A DNA stretch of 40,520 nucleotides, taken from a virus. Where the stretch lies: IMG/VR virus record IMGVR_UViG_3300042898_000091, positions 1 to 40,520 of that record; one strand, written 5' to 3'. Of this stretch, positions 25,653-33,488 are shown in pieces; within the stretch, counting starts at the first letter, position 1; the number at the start of each line of letters is the position of its first letter. Both the position numbers and the translations under genes were made by a program. The notes beneath the pieces were generated by a model. That model ran no database searches, was not told the origin of the DNA, and was given only the letters and a program-made list of their open reading frames with translations.

Positions 25653-26134
25653 TTTTTGCTAAAGGCTTGTGTCCCGAACCAAAACGAAATTACAGATGCC
25701 CAAATAATCTGCGTATCGTCATCCCAAACCGCTTCGATCATGACGTTGAACGGTACATTGGTAGTCCACGCATACCAGACGCCAGCAATATCGATAACTA
25801 CAAGTAGAAAGAAAAGGCCGTACGTAATAGTAGGTCGCACCATAGCGCGGAGGTTAATTACCCACTGAGACGCACCCTTGCCGATCTCAATATCATGAGC
25901 ATAGAGGGCTTGTCGCTCAGTTGTCTGCGCTTGAATACTGATCTGCTCGGTGCGAATTTCCTCGATATGCTCTTGGGACTGAAAGCCAGCCTTCTGCATC
26001 TCAAGTTGAGATTGCACCTGTATCTGCGCCAAGGCCAGTTCGTGCTTCTTGTCTTGCTTGTCTTGGAAGAAATCCAGTAGCTTTGGCAAGCCACCAGACA
26101 AAAAGGAAATTAGCGTTGTAAATAGCGTCATCAT
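25649..26134 (-). CDS. Holin, 3-TM gene-transfer-agent type
   Basis: A 161-residue membrane protein. A hydrophobic N-terminal segment (about 2-22) is followed by a long coiled coil (DKKHELALAQIQVQSQLEMQ... to about 85), then two membrane helices (about 100-118, LFFLLVVIDIAGVWYAW, and about 140-155). The end FWFGTQAFSKK matches the C-terminus of the gene-transfer-agent holin-like 3-TM family. It would form holes that release the adjacent lysozyme. It overlaps the lysozyme gene by four bases and the upstream gene by one. Confidence 0.8.
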   Translation of the reverse strand: MMTLFTTLISFLSGGLPKLLDFFQDKQDKKHELALAQIQVQSQLEMQKAGFQSQEHIEEIRTEQISIQAQTTERQALYAHDIEIGKGASQWVINLRAMVRPTITYGLFFLLVVIDIAGVWYAWTTNVPFNVMIEAVWDDDTQIIWASVISFWFGTQAFSKK

Positions 26135-26667
26135 TATTCATCACCCCCATGCTTAAACATCCACCACACTGCATACATAATAAAGCTGCTAATTGACACG
26201 CCAACAACGACCGCTAACCATTCCTGAATGTTCTGAATCCGCTGCTCTTTTTTGCGTTTGATGGCGTACTCACGTTGCCTAATTTCGTAGGCTTCGTCTT
26301 CTAGCGCCTTGCGCCGCGCTTGGATAATAGCGTCCCGCCGTTGGCACATCTCTTCGTACAAACCCGATTCATTGCCAGAGCCGTAGATCAAAGCCTCACG
26401 TAGCTCCACTTCCATCTTGAACATCTGGCGCGATGCAAACATCGCATCAAGCGCCTCGGCAGTAGCGTCCTTCTGTACCGGCTTGCCTAGCTTCTGGTCA
26501 TGTTCCTGCTGTATTACTGCCGCTTGAATCTCACCCTGTGCCGTAAAAAAGGCACTAATATCGTGATAACACTCCTGCACTTCCTTACCAAGCGCAATGG
26601 CTTCCTTCACCCCAGCAACAGCCGCTTTGGCTACTGCAAATGCCGCACCGATTGTGATTGGGTCCAT
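26134..26667 (-). CDS. Coiled-coil protein with C-terminal membrane helix, lysis region (177 aa)
   Basis: The N-terminal 50 residues are alanine-rich and partly hydrophobic (ITIGAAFAVAKAAVAGVKEA). A long charged coiled coil (about 80-145) follows, and one strong transmembrane helix at about 149-172 (WLAVVVGVSISSFIMYAVWWMF) ends in KHGGDE. There is no lipobox or signal peptide. Next to the holin and lysozyme, it could be a spanin-like or holin-modulating protein, but no recognised lysis motif supports that. It overlaps the holin gene by one base. Confidence 0.65.
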   Translation of the reverse strand: MDPITIGAAFAVAKAAVAGVKEAIALGKEVQECYHDISAFFTAQGEIQAAVIQQEHDQKLGKPVQKDATAEALDAMFASRQMFKMEVELREALIYGSGNESGLYEEMCQRRDAIIQARRKALEDEAYEIRQREYAIKRKKEQRIQNIQEWLAVVVGVSISSFIMYAVWWMFKHGGDE

Positions 26668-26673
26668 ACATTG

Positions 26674-27108
26674 TTATTCCTTAGATATTTTCTTAATCTG
26701 TGTAGCTATTTCATCTGCGTGGTGGCTAGGAAAGCAGGAATCAAATTTACCAGTAATCCGCACATCGTAATGCTTTGGCGGGACAAATAGCTTGTTCGTA
26801 TCCTCAAACCTACCCTCTTTAATCCGGTCTACCCAGATCGTAAAGTCAGCACCAAAGGCAGTCCTTGTCTCCGGCGTAGGGCATACAAAGTCCGCAAGAA
26901 CTACCGACCCCCACCGACTTGCTATGTCGCACAGTACACCCATGCGCCTAGCCTGTTCAATCCTATCCTCAATACTAAAACCCAAATCCTTGTTGATCTC
27001 TTTACGAACCTTGTCAGCATTAAAGTGAACGCATTGTAGTTCCCGCGCAAGAGCCTCTGCCAACGTAGTTTTGCCCGATCCCGGCAAGCCACAGATTAAA
27101 ACCTTCAT
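26674..27108 (-). CDS. cysC-like: Adenylylsulfate (APS) kinase-like P-loop kinase
   Basis: A 144-residue P-loop kinase that aligns along its length with APS kinases (CysC): GLPGSGKTTLAEALA for the P-loop at residues 7-15, FNADKVRKEINKDLGFSIED for the DGDNVR-x-x-LGFS block, RIEQARRMG for the RxENIRR block, VLADFVCPT in place of AFISP, and EGRFEDTNKLFVPPKHYD in place of the C-terminal lid. The serine that is phosphorylated in bacterial enzymes is cysteine here (FVCP), and the protein is shorter than E. coli CysC at both ends. It would convert APS and ATP to PAPS. It overlaps the sulfotransferase gene by four bases. A different small-molecule or nucleotide kinase is possible. Confidence 0.75.
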   Translation of the reverse strand: MKVLICGLPGSGKTTLAEALARELQCVHFNADKVRKEINKDLGFSIEDRIEQARRMGVLCDIASRWGSVVLADFVCPTPETRTAFGADFTIWVDRIKEGRFEDTNKLFVPPKHYDVRITGKFDSCFPSHHADEIATQIKKISKE

Positions 27109-27920
27109 TGCTTAAACTTAATCGTCATCAACTTTGTAGGTTCGCTCTTTCTCCAGAACTCTTTACCGGCATACTTGTCCCAGACTGACTTAGGTAGGAT
27201 TGACGGTCTTTGCTGCCAAGTAACTTCCTTCCTGACCGTATGCAAACTCTTCATGTTCAAGGCTTTGTCATACACCTCGTTCTCATACTCTACATTCATA
27301 AAGTTATGGTCAAAGTACGGCTTACCCATGAACTCATAAATCTCGCGCATTACGCTTTCAGGTTTCTTGCACAGCGACTCATATTCTACTAACAAAATCA
27401 TGTCAGGATTTAACAACAGCCCCTCTTCCAAGAAGTAGTAAGGCTTAACGACCTGACCCTCTTTCTTCACATCCATCATCGCATCACAGCGTGTCGTAAC
27501 CGTCTGGCTTGCCTCGTCATCAGTCAGCGTCGCGTTCCACAACGTATTCTTTGCAGATATGCGCTCAAAGCTGTCTAGTATCCAAGGTATGTCTCGCACG
27601 CAGCAGATAATCTTCGTCTCTGGGTACAGCGCCTTAATCAACGAGGTCTTAGCTGTCCAGCCCCTGCTTGTGTCAAATACCGTGTTTGGCTCTACTGCAT
27701 CGTAGTAAGCGTTAAACATTGACCGCAGAATACTTTTGCGCCTGTCTTCACCAATCAGGTGGTTACTCTCGCTACCCGTAATGACGTTAATTGCAGAAGT
27801 AACTAATCCCTGCACAGGGGAGGAAATGTCTGCGTAAAAGTCAGGGTTCTGCTTGAGAATAGCCGACAGAAGGGTAGAACCCGACCTCGGTAGCCCAGAA
27901 ATAAAGTAGAACTCTTTCAC
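27105..27920 (-). CDS. Sulfotransferase (PAPS-dependent)
   Basis: A 271-residue cytoplasmic-type sulfotransferase. The 5'-phosphosulfate loop is at residues 8-17 (SGLPRSGSTL), and the 3'-phosphate site is R109 with S117 in CVRDIPWILDSFERI. Later blocks are LLVEYESLCKKPESVMREIYEF and a C-terminal LHTVRKEV. It would transfer sulfate from PAPS to a hydroxyl or amino group of an unknown acceptor; sugar, lipid or tyrosine acceptors cannot be told apart. The start is GTG at 27920, overlapping the preceding stop. The gene after it encodes an APS kinase-like protein, which would make its donor. Confidence 0.85.
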   Translation of the reverse strand: MKEFYFISGLPRSGSTLLSAILKQNPDFYADISSPVQGLVTSAINVITGSESNHLIGEDRRKSILRSMFNAYYDAVEPNTVFDTSRGWTAKTSLIKALYPETKIICCVRDIPWILDSFERISAKNTLWNATLTDDEASQTVTTRCDAMMDVKKEGQVVKPYYFLEEGLLLNPDMILLVEYESLCKKPESVMREIYEFMGKPYFDHNFMNVEYENEVYDKALNMKSLHTVRKEVTWQQRPSILPKSVWDKYAGKEFWRKSEPTKLMTIKFKQ

Positions 27921-28345
27921 GCTTGTGGAACCCAGCTAAGTGTTGCCTCATCCCACTGGTAACGCACATTGCCACCGTTCATAATCGCGTCAACAGGACG
28001 GGCTACAGGGGCGCTCCAAGTCATCGTGTCTAAGTATCCTATCCATGACGGGAAAGGCTTAGTGGCCTCATGCTCTACAACCCTGCGCTCGTTCCATACG
28101 GCCTCTGTTAGGACTTCCAACACACCGGCAATAGTCGTGTCAGCGTCGTCATCACAGGTGCCGTAATATTTAGGCGCACGTAGGTATGTACCGTCAGAGG
28201 TTAGTTCTACAGGCCATGTTGATTGGTCCTGCCATGCATAAACCCAGCCCTTCACATTAGGCATAGATGGCCCTGTACGCTGCGGCTCTACCGTGCAAGG
28301 TATCTTGGTAACAGCATCTACTTCGGTTACGCAAATATGTTTCAT
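27917..28345 (-). CDS. Conserved phage tail-region protein (142 aa)
   Basis: A beta-rich protein of a type common near phage fibre genes, with repeated Trp-centred strands (GWVYAWQDQSTWPVEL, PFPSWIGYLDTMTWSAP, YQWDEATLSWVPQA). The end resembles carbohydrate-binding or fibre-tip protein strands, but no known family is certain. It starts at 28345 after the Lcl-type fibre gene and overlaps the sulfotransferase start by four bases, so it may be tail-located or linked to the sulfation pair. Confidence 0.65.
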   Translation of the reverse strand: MKHICVTEVDAVTKIPCTVEPQRTGPSMPNVKGWVYAWQDQSTWPVELTSDGTYLRAPKYYGTCDDDADTTIAGVLEVLTEAVWNERRVVEHEATKPFPSWIGYLDTMTWSAPVARPVDAIMNGGNVRYQWDEATLSWVPQA

Positions 28346-28354
28346 ATTGTTTCC

Positions 28355-29263
28355 TTACACTGCAACACGGCGGATAGCGCGAACACGGTAGGTATAGGTC
28401 TTAGTGAGGCCGTTCTGATTGCCGGTACCTAGGAACTGCGCCCATCCGGCCCTATAAGAAAACTCAGTACTAGACCAATAATATTGCCCTGTAAAGGCTT
28501 GAGCGCCACCATCTTGAAAATCCGCCGCAGATGTTTGTGGTGGTGTTCCAGCCGTGTAAGTAGTGGGTCTTGCAGGGACTGCATTTGCATTTATGCCAAA
28601 TATTGTATTGTTACTTGCTGTCGTGGGTTTTAAGTTGTAATAACACACCTCCAACTCATTTCTTGCTGGCATATACCAATCTGTAAATCCACCAATAGTA
28701 CGTCCTTCACAAAACTGTGCCGCTGGATGGCTTGCGTTGTTCATTACAGCACTATTAGATGGGCCATCAATAACTGATGTTGTTCCAGCAGTTGTAGTTA
28801 GAGTAGTTTTCCACTCCACGCTTGTAGTTTGAGCAGAAGCTAGTGGGCCAACTACAAGGTTGTAGTCAGCAATACTGTTTCCAGCAGTTGAAATTTGACC
28901 CGCAAAAAACCCACCACCAAAGGATTGACCAATAACTGGAAGCGTAGTGATTGAATTACTTGCTGCACTAGCTGCACTTGTACCAATTGCATTGGTTGCA
29001 GTAACAGTAAATGTATAAGATGTATTACCAGTTAATCCGCTTACGGTAATTGTTCCTGACCCTGCTTGACTCAATGTGCCTGTAATTCCACTTGGGCTTG
29101 ATGTTGCTGTGTATGAAGTAATAACAGAACCACCGTTACTTGCTGGCGCTGTGTAAACAACTGTAGCCGTTGTTGCACCTGTAGCTGTAGCAGTGCCAAT
29201 AGTAGGCGCTCCGGGAACAGTAGCAAAGCTACCCCCCACCACATTAAGCATAATCCCGCTCAT
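28355..29263 (-). CDS. Fibre protein: fibronectin III plus Lcl/DUF1566 lectin-like domain
   Basis: The first 15 residues resemble a small N-terminal attachment piece. A fibronectin type III domain covers about 17-110 (VPGAPTIGTATATG, then SGLTGNTSYTFTVTATNAIG). A DUF1566/Lcl-type domain covers about 130-302: GGFTDWYMPARNELEVCYYN, YYWSSTEFSYRAGWA and the final TYTYRVRAIRRV. That fold is lectin-like and sits at receptor-binding tips in several phages, so this is the best candidate for host recognition in the window. It overlaps the preceding gene by four bases. Confidence 0.8.
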   Translation of the reverse strand: MSGIMLNVVGGSFATVPGAPTIGTATATGATTATVVYTAPASNGGSVITSYTATSSPSGITGTLSQAGSGTITVSGLTGNTSYTFTVTATNAIGTSAASAASNSITTLPVIGQSFGGGFFAGQISTAGNSIADYNLVVGPLASAQTTSVEWKTTLTTTAGTTSVIDGPSNSAVMNNASHPAAQFCEGRTIGGFTDWYMPARNELEVCYYNLKPTTASNNTIFGINANAVPARPTTYTAGTPPQTSAADFQDGGAQAFTGQYYWSSTEFSYRAGWAQFLGTGNQNGLTKTYTYRVRAIRRVAV

Positions 29264-29778
29264 GCTAAATTACCCGTGACCACGGCGACTGTGGCAGTGA
29301 TAAACAGAATAGTAGCTACACCCCGTGTAGTTACACTAAAAGAGGAAATATCAGCATCTGTGCCGCCCTTGTAAACCGTTGTTACAGCAGAACAAGTGCA
29401 AGAAATAGAGCCTGATGTATTGTTAAAGATGCTGATTGCATCGCCTGTTGTAAACACAGAAGCAGGTACAACAATTGTGCCGGAAGTACCAAGCTCAACA
29501 AACTTGCCTACATCGCCAGCAACAAGGGTGTAGCTTGATGTCTTAATGCCTGATAGTGGAATGTTGCGATAACCAACCGCATTAGTACCGTCTGCTGTGC
29601 AAGTAGTAAGGTTTCCTGAAGTCGGCGTACCTAATACCGGCGTGACTAATGTCGGCACCCCGGCGGAACTTATCGTAATACCTGTGTTACCCGCACCTTG
29701 CAGCGCCAAAGAACCAGACGCATCGCCTGTAATAATCGCCCCGCCTGTTGAAGTATCCGCATTAATCGTTGTGGTCAT
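29260..29778 (-). CDS. Fibre/virion protein (172 aa)
   Basis: A small-residue-rich, beta-prone fibre protein: an N-terminal INADTSTGGAIITGDASGSL and GTPTSGNLTTC, then a more compact C-terminal domain (SGIKTSSYTLVAGDVGKFVEL, then RGVATILFITATVAVVTGNLA). I recall similar proteins in phage fibre clusters, with a shaft-like repeat region and a small beta domain. The stop overlaps the next gene by four bases. It is coupled to the small EN-G-x-V protein at 29782-30024 and may be a partner of the fibre cassette. Confidence 0.65.
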   Translation of the reverse strand: MTTTINADTSTGGAIITGDASGSLALQGAGNTGITISSAGVPTLVTPVLGTPTSGNLTTCTADGTNAVGYRNIPLSGIKTSSYTLVAGDVGKFVELGTSGTIVVPASVFTTGDAISIFNNTSGSISCTCSAVTTVYKGGTDADISSFSVTTRGVATILFITATVAVVTGNLA

Positions 29779-29781
29779 GTC

Positions 29782-30024
29782 TTACTCCAGTGCTTGTATT
29801 TGTGCAGACAACGCAGCTAGTTGCGCCATCAGTTGTTCTTTGGTTGGGGCGGGTACTGCTATTGCTGCGGGTACGGGACGATTGTCAATAAACTGACCGT
29901 TAACGTAGTCCCAATCAATGCCGCCGCTTGTTAGCTCAACCCAGCCTTGAGTAGTTGCGTAGTCTGCCTCGGCAACTACCGTATTGATTACTTTACCGTT
30001 TTCGATAATTGCGTAATTTGGCAT
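29782..30024 (-). CDS. Small fibre-accessory protein (80 aa), copy 2
   Basis: It begins MPNYAIIENGKVINTVVAE, continues with a Trp-containing beta stretch (GGIDWDYVNGQFIDNRPVP), and ends with a short coiled coil (APTKEQLMAQLAALSAQIQALE). It is clearly homologous to the 84-residue protein at 30775-31029. Small proteins of this shape next to glycine-rich fibres are likely fibre-tip subunits or assembly chaperones. It follows a glycine-rich fibre gene by nine bases. Confidence 0.75.
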   Translation of the reverse strand: MPNYAIIENGKVINTVVAEADYATTQGWVELTSGGIDWDYVNGQFIDNRPVPAAIAVPAPTKEQLMAQLAALSAQIQALE

Positions 30025-30033
30025 AGTTGTTCC

Positions 30034-30771
30034 TTAGTATTCAAAAATAACAACACCTGCCGCGCCAGCACCACCGGCATAAGTGCCTGTACCACCAGCA
30101 CCACCTGTTCCCACAGTGACAGTTAAAGTATTTCCCGGCGTAAGTCCGGTAAAGTATTTAATTGACGCGCCACCACCACTGCCACCAACACCTGTCGTGC
30201 CACCAGCAACAGAGCCACCGCCGCCGCCACCATAAAGATTTCCATTATTACCTGGATCACCAGCCTGACTATATTTTCCGCTTCCGCCAAATATTGATCC
30301 TCCACCAACGCCGCCTTTATTAGTTGCATTGAATTGCCCAGAACTTCCTGTGATGTTTAGCTGACCGCCGCTACCTACACCTCCATCAGTTGGTTGTGAT
30401 CCAGAACTTGCTGTTCCCCCTCCACCTGTAGCAGATATGGTTGTTATCGTTTGAGTCCCTGAAGCAACACTACTTGTACCCCCTGTAGCCCCGTCAGTTG
30501 ACCCGTTAGCATTGCCGCCACCGCCACCACCACCAACAACAGTAATTTTAAGTGTGGTAATACCGGCGGGAATAGTGAATGTACCTGACGAAGTTGAAAC
30601 AGACATTGTGGTGAAGCCACCGCCCGGAGTAACCCATGTGGGCGCAGATGCACCATTACTTTGCAGAACCTGACCGCTAGTCCCCGCAGCAGTAAACGCA
30701 AGCTCAGTCCCATCTCCGTAGCCTACGCCGCCTAGTGTGGGGGTGTTGTTTCCGTCAATTATGATTGCCAT
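30034..30771 (-). CDS. Glycine-rich tail fibre (245 aa)
   Basis: The first 55 residues are a small conserved attachment/collar region (NTPTLGGVGYGDGTELAF, GQVLQSNGASAPTWV). About 75-235 are glycine-rich with GGGGG runs, ending in GGAGAAGVVIFEY, the beta end of the phage glycine-rich domain family. The lattice of polyglycine helices in such fibres binds host surface receptors in known phages. It is followed by its own 80-residue accessory gene, so the pair is a unit, and it is the shorter of two such fibres. Confidence 0.8.
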   Translation of the reverse strand: MAIIIDGNNTPTLGGVGYGDGTELAFTAAGTSGQVLQSNGASAPTWVTPGGGFTTMSVSTSSGTFTIPAGITTLKITVVGGGGGGGNANGSTDGATGGTSSVASGTQTITTISATGGGGTASSGSQPTDGGVGSGGQLNITGSSGQFNATNKGGVGGGSIFGGSGKYSQAGDPGNNGNLYGGGGGGSVAGGTTGVGGSGGGASIKYFTGLTPGNTLTVTVGTGGAGGTGTYAGGAGAAGVVIFEY

Positions 30772-30774
30772 CGT

Positions 30775-31029
30775 TTACTCCAGTGCTTGGATTTTAGCCG
30801 TCAGAGCCTGTAGCTCTGCAAGCAGTTGTTCTTTGGAAGGCGCAGTAATTACTGGCGCTATAACTGGATCAGGCTCAGTAAAGTTTGTGCCGTCGTATTT
30901 CCAGCTAATGCCTACAGCCTTATTGTTGATATAAGTAGGGAACTCAACAAGCCCATGCTCCGCAGCAAAAGCCGCATCAGCAACCACTGTGTTGGTAATT
31001 ACACCGTTTTCTATTTTTGCGTAGCCCAT
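30775..31029 (-). CDS. Small fibre-accessory protein (84 aa), copy 1
   Basis: It begins MGYAKIENGVITNTVVAD, has a beta middle (VGISWKYDGTNFTEPDPV) and ends in a coiled coil (APSKEQLLAELQALTAKIQALE). It is homologous to the protein at 29782-30024 over the whole length. It lies nine bases after the 364-residue glycine-rich fibre, so fibre and accessory gene appear to have been duplicated together. Confidence 0.75.
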   Translation of the reverse strand: MGYAKIENGVITNTVVADAAFAAEHGLVEFPTYINNKAVGISWKYDGTNFTEPDPVIAPVITAPSKEQLLAELQALTAKIQALE

Positions 31030-31038
31030 ATTATCCCC

Positions 31039-32133
31039 TTACCAGCTATAAATTCGTGCATATCCTATACCGCCAGCACCACCCGCACCTGAATTGACGC
31101 CATTTATTGCGCCACTACCTCCACCCCCACCTCCGCCACCAGCACCACCAGCACCGCCTGTACCGCCAATTAGTGATACATCAGCACTACCGCCACCGCC
31201 GCCAGAACCAGAACCTCTACTTGCAGATTGCGTTCCGGCTGTTCCGGGTCTACCTGCTGCCCCGCCACCACCAATAACATAACTATTAATAGCCCCGCCA
31301 CTAGAACCTGCTACCGCTGTATTTGAACTTTGAATGCCGCCGCCGCCGCCCCCTCCTGCGCCCCCAAAAATTGAAGACCCCGCATTTGCTGGCAGGAAAA
31401 AATAACCATAAGCACCACTACCACCACCCCATTCAGCATTACCAGATGTTGATGCGCCTCCGCCACCGCCACCACCAGTATTATTGGTTTGACCAGCACC
31501 TACTCCACCAAAATAGGTATCAGATGGGAAACCGCCAGCATTTGTACTGGCACCCCCAGTGGCTCCCGCGCCACCACTACCGCCACCGCCACCGCCGGGG
31601 ATGGCGCTTCCAGAGGATGCCCCACCAGTACCGCCACCGCCACCGTAACTTGTTAAATATGCGCCAAAAGTTGTACTACCACCAACCGTTCCAACACTAC
31701 CATCTGTATCATTTGCCGTTATTGCTGCGCCGCCAGTGCCACCAGCACCCAAAGTTACCGTTACAGTAGATGTAAGATCACTGGCTTTAAACATATATTT
31801 AACATGAGAGCCACCACCACCGCCACCGCCACCGCTGCGATTACTACTTGTTGCGCCCCTTCTGCCTGATGCGCCACCACCGCCAGCGGCCCATAACTCC
31901 ACCATTACAAAAGTACATCCAGAAGGTTTAGTGTATGTGCCAGATGATGTGAATTCTTGTAGGTTTGCCCCGGGCACACCAGTCACAGTACCCGTAAACG
32001 TGACACTTTGATCTGCACCAATCGTCATCGCCGTAGTAGCACTAGCGCCCGTCTTAAATACCAACGCACCCGTAGTATCGCCAGTGCTAACTAGCGCGGT
32101 TCCTGTTGCTGTACCTGCTGAAATTGAACTCAT
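31039..32133 (-). CDS. Glycine-rich tail fibre (364 aa)
   Basis: An N-terminal attachment-like region (about 1-75, ending GANLQEFTSSGTYTKPSGC) leads into about 280 residues dominated by glycine runs with Ala, Ser and Asn, ending in GGIGYARIYSW, the terminal strand of the glycine-rich fibre family. The polyglycine region would form a helical sandwich carrying the host-binding face. This is the longer of the two glycine-rich fibres and is followed by its own accessory gene. The opposite strand holds long open frames that are composition artefacts. Confidence 0.8.
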   Translation of the reverse strand: MSSISAGTATGTALVSTGDTTGALVFKTGASATTAMTIGADQSVTFTGTVTGVPGANLQEFTSSGTYTKPSGCTFVMVELWAAGGGGASGRRGATSSNRSGGGGGGGGSHVKYMFKASDLTSTVTVTLGAGGTGGAAITANDTDGSVGTVGGSTTFGAYLTSYGGGGGTGGASSGSAIPGGGGGGSGGAGATGGASTNAGGFPSDTYFGGVGAGQTNNTGGGGGGGASTSGNAEWGGGSGAYGYFFLPANAGSSIFGGAGGGGGGGIQSSNTAVAGSSGGAINSYVIGGGGAAGRPGTAGTQSASRGSGSGGGGGSADVSLIGGTGGAGGAGGGGGGGGSGAINGVNSGAGGAGGIGYARIYSW

Positions 32134-32144
32134 CTCTTATCCTC

Positions 32145-33005
32145 TTATAAAACAACCCAGCGTTGGCCGGAAGAAACAGTAACAGCGTAACCGCTTGAAA
32201 TAGTCATTGGACCAACACTCATGCCATTTGTACCAGAAGCAATTGTATAACTAGCCGATATTACATCCTCATTAATAAGGATGCCACCCCCTGCACCTGA
32301 ACTACCGCCGGTAGCGGCGATGGTCTGGTTAGGCCATGTTCCAGTTATAGTGACATTTGAACCCGCTACTAGTGCTGGAGTAGCAGTAGCAGTACCCCCA
32401 TTTGCTATGGGAAGAAACCCCGTTACATTCGTAGCTAAATTTACAAAAGTTGTAGATGTTGTACCAGTACCACCATTGGCAATGGGGAGCGTCCCTGTTA
32501 CATTAGTCGTTAAGTTAGTAAACGTAGTGGACGTAGTACCAGTACCACCATTGGCAATGGGAAGCGTCCCTGTTACGTCAGAAGAATTAAGGTTGATCGG
32601 ACCGCCCGTAATTTTGACAAAATCAGAGCCATTCCAAGCAATCAACGCCTTATAACCCGAAGTAATAGTAATACCGACCGTAGGGCCAGCGCCACGAACT
32701 ACAATGGTGCCAGTACCGGCATTAATAACGATATACGCTTTACTCTGCGCTGGAGCCGTAATGTTTCGAGTGGTAGCGCCGTTACTGGCAGTCCACAAAA
32801 TTACTGCGTTACGTGCTTGATTGTCTGCACCATTTGTTGTCGTTAACGTGACATCTGCGTTTGCTGAAAGTGTGACCGTACCTGCTACAGCATCATCAAG
32901 CAAGTCAGTAATTGCGGTATTAACCGTTGTACCCCACGTACCGGACAAATCGCCGGTTGTTGGCAGTGCTAGGCCAAGTAGGGGAGTAAAATTTGTAACT
33001 GCCAT
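32145..33005 (-). CDS. Tail fibre protein with three 25-aa repeats (286 aa)
   Basis: The start MAVTNFTPLLGLALPTTGDL with GTWGTTVNTAITDLLD is the typical beginning of phage tail fibre or collar proteins. Three tandem units of 25 residues with TGTLPIANGGTGTT follow at about residues 145-218, matching the fibre repeat module that forms beta-rich trimers. The C-terminus (NGMSVGPMTISSG, then SGQRWVVL) is shared with the 154-residue protein encoded next. It is the first of three fibre-like genes after the tandem-repeat protein. Confidence 0.8.
   Translation of the reverse strand: MAVTNFTPLLGLALPTTGDLSGTWGTTVNTAITDLLDDAVAGTVTLSANADVTLTTTNGADNQARNAVILWTASNGATTRNITAPAQSKAYIVINAGTGTIVVRGAGPTVGITITSGYKALIAWNGSDFVKITGGPINLNSSDVTGTLPIANGGTGTTSTTFTNLTTNVTGTLPIANGGTGTTSTTFVNLATNVTGFLPIANGGTATATPALVAGSNVTITGTWPNQTIAATGGSSGAGGGILINEDVISASYTIASGTNGMSVGPMTISSGYAVTVSSGQRWVVL
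32352..32573. repeat. Tandem 75-bp repeats in fibre gene
   Basis: Three adjacent 75-base units (32499-32573, 32424-32498, about 32352-32423) encode the TGxLPIANGG repeat. The first two are very similar at DNA level, including CCATTGGCAATGGG; the third has diverged. Confidence 0.8.
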
Positions 33006-33014
33006 GTTATTTCC

Positions 33015-33479
33015 TTAGAGAACAACCCAGCGTTGACCACTACCAACCGTAAACGATGAGCCGGAACTTATAGTTACTGGGCCTACCGACATACCGCTTT
33101 TACCCGTTGTCATAGTATATGCGCCTGTTAACGTCGTGTAGTTTTCTACTACTACACCATCTCCATTAGCAAACGCTGCTAATTCTGCGGGATAAGCTAC
33201 AAATACATCTTTAGTACCCGCCGTAAAATCAACCAAACTCCCGCTGTTACTAGAAGATAATACGGTCGTGCGAGATAGGACGGTACCAGAAGAAGTATAT
33301 GTACCGACCCCAACTTCCCACTCAGTGCCTGTTTGCGCAACAATAGTGTAGTACGTACTGTTGCTATTTCCAATAGCAGCAAAAGATTGAAACCCTGTAG
33401 CCGCCCCGGCAAGCGTGACCGTACCCGTACCTGTTGTGGTGGTAGTTTCTTTAACCCGGTCTTTTACGACGAATGCCAT
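33015..33479 (-). CDS. Virion/fibre-associated protein (154 aa)
   Basis: A beta-rich protein beginning AFVVKDRVKETTTTTGTGTV, with blocks YTIVAQTGTEWEVGVGTYTS, LSRTTVLSSSNSGSLVDFTAG and DVFVAYPAEL that I recall from phage fibre and structural clusters. The C-terminal tail GMSVGPVTISSGSSFTVGSG ends in QRWVVL, the same ending as the fibre at 32145-33005, so the shared tail may be an assembly or trimerisation element. No enzyme motif is seen. It precedes the fibre gene by nine bases. Confidence 0.7.
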   Translation of the reverse strand: MAFVVKDRVKETTTTTGTGTVTLAGAATGFQSFAAIGNSNSTYYTIVAQTGTEWEVGVGTYTSSGTVLSRTTVLSSSNSGSLVDFTAGTKDVFVAYPAELAAFANGDGVVVENYTTLTGAYTMTTGKSGMSVGPVTISSGSSFTVGSGQRWVVL

Positions 33480-33488
33480 ATTATGTCC

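Noticed and set aside
31094-31769. Proline- or histidine-rich + strand frames opposite glycine-rich fibre genes
   Set aside because: Antisense of GGC/GGT glycine runs; the composition explains them.
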